Below, piece after piece: positions 7,762 to 10,983 of a stretch of DNA of 10,983 bases (its first letter is position 1; each line of letters starts with the position of its first letter). Made by a program: the position numbers and the translations under genes. Location of the stretch: contig CAIPJU010000260.1 of assembly GCA_903865465.1 (NCBI GenBank), positions 1 to 10,983 on the forward strand, in the 5' to 3' direction. This DNA is from an uncultured Bacteroidota bacterium. GTDB taxonomy: Bacteria > Bacteroidota > Bacteroidia > Bacteroidales > VadinHA17. Under the pieces are notes generated by a model, which saw only the letters and a list, made by a program, of their open reading frames with translations, searched no databases and was not told where the DNA came from.

Positions 7762-7794
7762 TTTGTGGCTAAAGGCTTTATTTTTCTATATTTG
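7762..7794 (+). promoter_or_regulatory. lysS promoter, Bacteroidota type
   Basis: A TTTG at 7762-7765 is followed after 21 nt by TATATTTG (7787-7794), an exact match to both parts of the Bacteroidota sigma-ABfr consensus (TTTG, 19-21 nt, TAnnTTTG). Transcription would begin around 7800, leaving a leader of only about 12 nt before the lysS ATG. It starts just after the aminotransferase stop, indicating that lysS has its own promoter. Confidence 0.75.
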
Positions 7795-7812
7795 CAGAAA
7801 TTTTAAAACGAC

Positions 7813-9537
7813 ATGAGCAACACAAATCTGAGCGAGCAGGAACAGATAAGAAGGGAGTCTCTCAGTGAATTAAGAAAACTTGGAATTGACCCCTATCCTG
7901 CTGCCGAATATAAAACAAATGTCTTTGCACAGGACATTCACAATAATTTCGAAGCCAATGCTGAAAAGTACGTTGAGGTTTGCCTTGCAGGTCGTATTAT
8001 GAACAGGCGCATCATGGGCAATGCATCTTTTGCTGAACTCATGGATTCTTCAGGCAGGATTCAGATCTATGTAAGGCGCGATGACATTTGTCACGGCGAT
8101 GACAAGACGATGTACAACACAGTTTTTAAACGTCTGCTGGATATAGGTGATATCATTGGAGTTAAGGGTCATGTTTTTAAGACACAAATGGGCGAAATTA
8201 CCGTCCATGTCGACGAGTTTACGATCCTAAGCAAATCCATTCGGCCTTTACCGATAGTTAAGGAAAAGGACGGAGTTCTTTTCGATGCAGTAACCGATCC
8301 CGAGATGCGCTACAGGCAGAGGTATGTGGATCTGATTGTAAATCCACAGGTACGCGATGTCTTCAGAAAACGCAGCCAGATAATACAATCGATGCGCGAA
8401 CTTTTCAACTCCAATGGTTATCTTGAAGTTGAAACACCAATACTTCAGCCAATTCCCGGAGGAGCAACAGCACGCCCTTTTATTACTCACCATAACGCCC
8501 TCGATATTCCGCTTTACCTCAGGATAGCAAATGAACTCTACCTTAAGCGACTGATAGTGGGGGGCTTTGAAGGAGTTTATGAATTTGCAAAGGACTTCAG
8601 GAATGAAGGTATGGACCGTACACATAACCCTGAGTTCACAGTGATGGAGATCTATATAGCCTACAAAGACTATAACTGGATGATGAACTTCACCGAAGAA
8701 ATCGTTAAGAAAGCATCCCTCGACCTTCACGGAACTACGCAGGTACCGTACGATGACAAGATTATAAATCTCAATCCGCCATTCAAAAGGATCAGCATGA
8801 CCGATGCCATAAAGGAACACACAGGCATTGATATAAGCTCTATGGAAGAGGATGAGTTAAGAAAAGTATGTGATTCACTTAACGTTCCCAATTCACCCGA
8901 AATGGGAAAAGGGAAACTCATCGACCAGCTTTTTGGAGAAAAATGTGAACACCATTATATTCAGCCTACTTTTATAATTGATTATCCTACAGAAACATCG
9001 CCCCTTACCAAAATGCACAGGAGCAAAGCGGGAGTTACTGAAAGGTTCGAACTCATGATCAATGGGAAAGAGATAGCAAATGCCTATTCGGAACTTAACG
9101 ATCCGGTCGACCAGATGCAACGATTTATGGATCAGCTCAGGCTTTCTGAAAAAGGAGATGATGAAGCCATGTTCATAGATCTCGATTTTGTCAGAGCTCT
9201 CGAGTATGGCATGCCCCCCACTTCGGGTATGGGCATCGGAATTGACAGATTGACGATGCTTCTGACGAACCAGTCTTCAATCCAGGATGTTCTTCTTTTC
9301 CCGCAGATGAAACCTGAAAAGAAAGCCACTTCCGACCCGGAAGAAAAATATACTGAAAAAGGTGTTCCTCCTGAATGGGTTGATCCTCTTAAAAAACTGG
9401 GATATACGACTATAGCAAAACTTAAGGAGGTTGAAAAACCGGGAAAACTTGCAAATGACCTTAATGGTTGTAACAAGAAAAACAAACTGGGTCTTGCAGG
9501 CCTGAGCCCTGAAACAGTTGCCGGTTGGCTGGCCTAG
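7813..9537 (+). CDS. lysS: Lysyl-tRNA synthetase, class II
   Basis: Charges tRNA-Lys with lysine in the cytoplasm. The N-terminal OB-fold anticodon-binding domain covers about 55-160 (VCLAGRIMNRRIMGNASFAE and the following IQIYVRRD strand). The class II catalytic domain follows: a DPEMRYRQRYVDL segment before motif 1, motif 2 as FRNEGMDRTHNPEFT starting at 262, and motif 3 as GIGIDRL at 474-480. The protein is 574 residues, against about 505 in E. coli. The extra 72 residues after FPQMKPE (503-574) contain two or three predicted helices (near EWVDPLKKLGYTTIAKLKEV and LSPETVAGWL), resembling a small helix-hairpin-helix-like tail; I recall similar lengths in Bacteroides LysRS, so this is probably normal for the phylum. 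It has its own promoter immediately upstream. Confidence 0.97.
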   Translation: MSNTNLSEQEQIRRESLSELRKLGIDPYPAAEYKTNVFAQDIHNNFEANAEKYVEVCLAGRIMNRRIMGNASFAELMDSSGRIQIYVRRDDICHGDDKTMYNTVFKRLLDIGDIIGVKGHVFKTQMGEITVHVDEFTILSKSIRPLPIVKEKDGVLFDAVTDPEMRYRQRYVDLIVNPQVRDVFRKRSQIIQSMRELFNSNGYLEVETPILQPIPGGATARPFITHHNALDIPLYLRIANELYLKRLIVGGFEGVYEFAKDFRNEGMDRTHNPEFTVMEIYIAYKDYNWMMNFTEEIVKKASLDLHGTTQVPYDDKIINLNPPFKRISMTDAIKEHTGIDISSMEEDELRKVCDSLNVPNSPEMGKGKLIDQLFGEKCEHHYIQPTFIIDYPTETSPLTKMHRSKAGVTERFELMINGKEIANAYSELNDPVDQMQRFMDQLRLSEKGDDEAMFIDLDFVRALEYGMPPTSGMGIGIDRLTMLLTNQSSIQDVLLFPQMKPEKKATSDPEEKYTEKGVPPEWVDPLKKLGYTTIAKLKEVEKPGKLANDLNGCNKKNKLGLAGLSPETVAGWLA

Positions 9538-9737
9538 AAACAGATTTTTTTATTTAGCTAAAAAAGATTTTTTAGGAAAAATAAAAAGATAGTCTGATCC
9601 GTTTTTAATCGTTGTCTAATTTCAGACTTCATATGGCTAAAAGAGATTTATTCCTTTTTAAGACTTTTTTGCTTTAAAATTTGTAAATTGCTGATTAATA
9701 TAATTAAAAGTACTATTTCCGACTGAGATATTGAAAT
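9538..9737. other. AT-rich intergenic region with short repeats between lysS and the PorP-like gene
   Basis: Two hundred very AT-rich bases without a credible gene. It holds an AT-rich perfect inverted repeat (9558-9575), a 7-bp inverted repeat AGTCTGA/TCAGACT with a 24-nt loop (9591-9597 and 9622-9628), and an imperfect direct repeat of the form GCTAAAARAGATTTWTT starting at 9557 and again at 9636. No exact TAnnTTTG box was found; the nearest is TAAAATTTG at 9675-9683, which has one base too many. A promoter for the downstream genes is expected here but I cannot place it. Confidence 0.6.
9558..9575 (+). terminator. Weak AT-rich inverted repeat after lysS, possible terminator
   Basis: CTAAAAAA followed by GA and TTTTTTAG forms a perfect inverted repeat 21 nt after the lysS stop. 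As RNA it would make a short, A-U-only stem apart from the terminal C-G pair, with a U-rich descending arm. It lacks a GC-rich stem, so it is at best a weak intrinsic terminator; being symmetric it could act on either strand. Confidence 0.25.
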
Positions 9738-10691
9738 ATGACAGTGTCCAAGAAGATAATCCCTATACTATTGCTGGCCCTGGTATTCAATAAGGCAACA
9801 GCACAGCAAACTCCCCTAAATCCGCTCTATTACTGGGTCTTTTCACCCTATGTATATAATCCGGCAATGTCGGGTTACAAGGATTTCATATCGATCGATA
9901 TGACGTCGGCATTCCGGGGCAGCTCAAACACGGAGCTGCTCAGCGGTAATGCCAGAATCTCAAAAACCGAATCGGGCTATTTTTCTTCACCCGATATCAT
10001 GAAGTTTAGAAATCTGGGGCTAAGCGGCACCATATTTCACGATGTGAACGGCTTGTCAAAAAACTCAGGCGCAAGCCTTGCCGGGTCCTATCAGATCCCC
10101 ATTGATACGCGCCAGCTTACCTACCTGTCGTTCGGGGCTTCGGTCAAAGGAGTCTACAATACCATGAATTCCGGCACAAACGAAAATGGGACTGTCTACA
10201 AAAGCACCTTTTATCCAAACGCCGATGTCGGCATCTATTTCTACGGAGCTAAATTTTTTACCGGAATTTCAGCTGTTAATCTCTTTGGAAACCCAAATAA
10301 ACCAGACACTCTCGGCAGGTATGCTATCCCTGTTGCAAGACAATATTTTTTCACGATAGGATACAAGATCGTTTTAAGCAGCGAATACAATGTTGTTCTC
10401 GAACCGTCGTTTCTTGTCAATTCCTATGATTCTAATTTTAAATATATAGTAAGGAATATTGATCCTATCGTAAAACTCTATGTTGATAACCTTTGCCTCG
10501 GCACATATTTATTTACCGGTGGCACTACGGCTTTTTTCGCCAAGTTCAAATATCCCCGTTTCTATCTTGGTGCATTTTTTGAATTGCCAAACAAAACTCC
10601 ATTTTACATAAAAAATCCCACCGTGGAATTGACCCTTGGTTTAAATCTCCAATCGAACAAATCACGGCTATCAAAGACCAGCCACTGGTAA
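9738..10691 (+). CDS. PorP/SprF-family type IX secretion outer-membrane protein
   Basis: A 317-residue exported protein. The signal peptide is clear: KK at 5-6, hydrophobic core about 7-17, and an Ala-Thr-Ala site at 20-22 with cleavage expected before Q23. The mature N terminus, QQTPLNPLYYWVFSPYVYNP followed by AMSGYKDF, matches the family start pattern (QQ..P....Y......NPA..G). The rest alternates aromatic and polar residues with many Gly and Tyr, as in an outer-membrane beta-barrel. PorP/SprF proteins work with the type IX secretion/gliding machinery, and each paralogue commonly serves particular cell-surface substrates. The next gene, 22 nt downstream, is a probable partner. No Shine-Dalgarno sequence is seen before the ATG. 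Family assignment is strong; whether this is core PorP or an accessory paralogue is unknown, so no symbol is given. Confidence 0.87.
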   Translation: MTVSKKIIPILLLALVFNKATAQQTPLNPLYYWVFSPYVYNPAMSGYKDFISIDMTSAFRGSSNTELLSGNARISKTESGYFSSPDIMKFRNLGLSGTIFHDVNGLSKNSGASLAGSYQIPIDTRQLTYLSFGASVKGVYNTMNSGTNENGTVYKSTFYPNADVGIYFYGAKFFTGISAVNLFGNPNKPDTLGRYAIPVARQYFFTIGYKIVLSSEYNVVLEPSFLVNSYDSNFKYIVRNIDPIVKLYVDNLCLGTYLFTGGTTAFFAKFKYPRFYLGAFFELPNKTPFYIKNPTVELTLGLNLQSNKSRLSKTSHW

Positions 10692-10713
10692 CCGTCACCT
10701 TATTTCCCTAAAG

Positions 10714-10983
10714 ATGAAACTATTACCTGTCCCCGCGTTGATTTTAATCCTGACTTTAGGTTTGATGACCTCAGGAATTTCAACTAACAATCTCCCAAAA
10801 AGAACCGACCTGCCCCCGGCAATTGTAAAGTATGATGATCTCTCCGGGCCTGAAAAGCTTATCAGGATTGACACTTTCAATCTGAATTTAATCCGGCCGT
10901 CATCAGGGGTTCAGTTCTATAAAGAAGGAATAATATTTCTGTCTGATACCCGGATGGAAATCAAGATACCACCCAAATTTGTA
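10714..10983 (+). CDS. Exported protein, probably PD40/OmpA-type partner of PorP-like protein (3' end outside window)
   Basis: Ninety codons are visible before the window ends, with no stop. The product begins MKLLPVPALILILTLGLMTS, a signal peptide with one Lys and a long Leu/Ile core; cleavage is likely around residues 21-25. No lipobox Cys is present, so it is not an obvious lipoprotein. The segment RPSSGVQFYKEGIIFLSDTR resembles the first blade of the WD40-like (PD40) propeller found in Bacteroidota proteins that end in an OmpA peptidoglycan-binding domain and are encoded beside PorP/SprF paralogues. That assignment comes from this short match plus context; the OmpA part, if present, is outside the window. 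It begins 22 nt after the PorP-like stop and is probably translated from the same transcript. Confidence 0.65.
   Translation, partial: MKLLPVPALILILTLGLMTSGISTNNLPKRTDLPPAIVKYDDLSGPEKLIRIDTFNLNLIRPSSGVQFYKEGIIFLSDTRMEIKIPPKFV

Noticed and set aside
7751..7785. Hairpin-like CTGA-AAA-TCAG and TAAAG-G-CTTTA followed by T-run, as a terminator after the aminotransferase gene
   Set aside because: Stems are only 4-5 bp, mostly A-T, and overlap the strong lysS promoter; not enough for a terminator call.
8248..8820. 190-codon open frame on the minus strand inside lysS
   Set aside because: It lies fully antisense to a highly conserved part of lysS, its product has no recognisable domain, and it has the composition of a shadow frame.
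9132..9485. 117-codon minus-strand open frame over the lysS 3' part
   Set aside because: Antisense to the LysRS motif 3 region; no independent coding evidence.
1..10983. CRISPR array, tRNA, rRNA, insertion sequence or prophage
   Set aside because: No regularly spaced repeats, cloverleaf-like segments, transposase or phage genes were seen on either strand; the coding style is uniform throughout.

Overview
The window looks like ordinary chromosome from a member of the Bacteroidota, probably an anaerobic, Bacteroidales-like lineage. Evidence: a type IX secretion PorP/SprF-family protein, several exact TAnnTTTG promoter -7 boxes, almost no Shine-Dalgarno sequences before the starts, and a lysyl-tRNA synthetase with a long C-terminal extension. 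There are ten genes. None looks broken, and two run off the window edges.

Left part (1-1223, minus strand): lipA, followed on the same strand by lipB (cut by the window edge), the two enzymes of de novo lipoate attachment. A divergent intergenic region (1224-1627) separates them from a plus-strand cluster. It carries a -7 box for lipA, one or two candidate -7 boxes for the rightward genes, and a small palindrome that could be an operator.

Centre (1628-7754, plus strand): fucI (L-fucose isomerase), a polytopic MOP-superfamily oligosaccharide flippase, a small three-helix membrane protein, fucK (L-fuculokinase) and a D-amino-acid transaminase. Gaps inside the first four are 6 nt, 13 nt and a 1-nt overlap; a 46-nt gap precedes the aminotransferase. 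FucI and FucK together take L-fucose to L-fuculose-1-phosphate. The aldolase, permease and regulator of that pathway are not in this window. The flippase and small membrane protein between the two catabolic genes are the most unusual aspect of the layout.

Right part (7762-10983, plus strand): lysS has its own good Bacteroidota promoter, so it is probably a separate transcription unit. An AT-rich gap of 200 bp with short repeats follows. Then come a PorP/SprF-family outer-membrane protein gene and, 22 nt later, the start of an exported protein that is probably of the PD40/OmpA type often found beside PorP paralogues.

I found no CRISPR array, tRNA, rRNA, insertion sequence or defence gene. I see no clear new system; the findings concern gene arrangement, start-site choice and possible regulatory sites.
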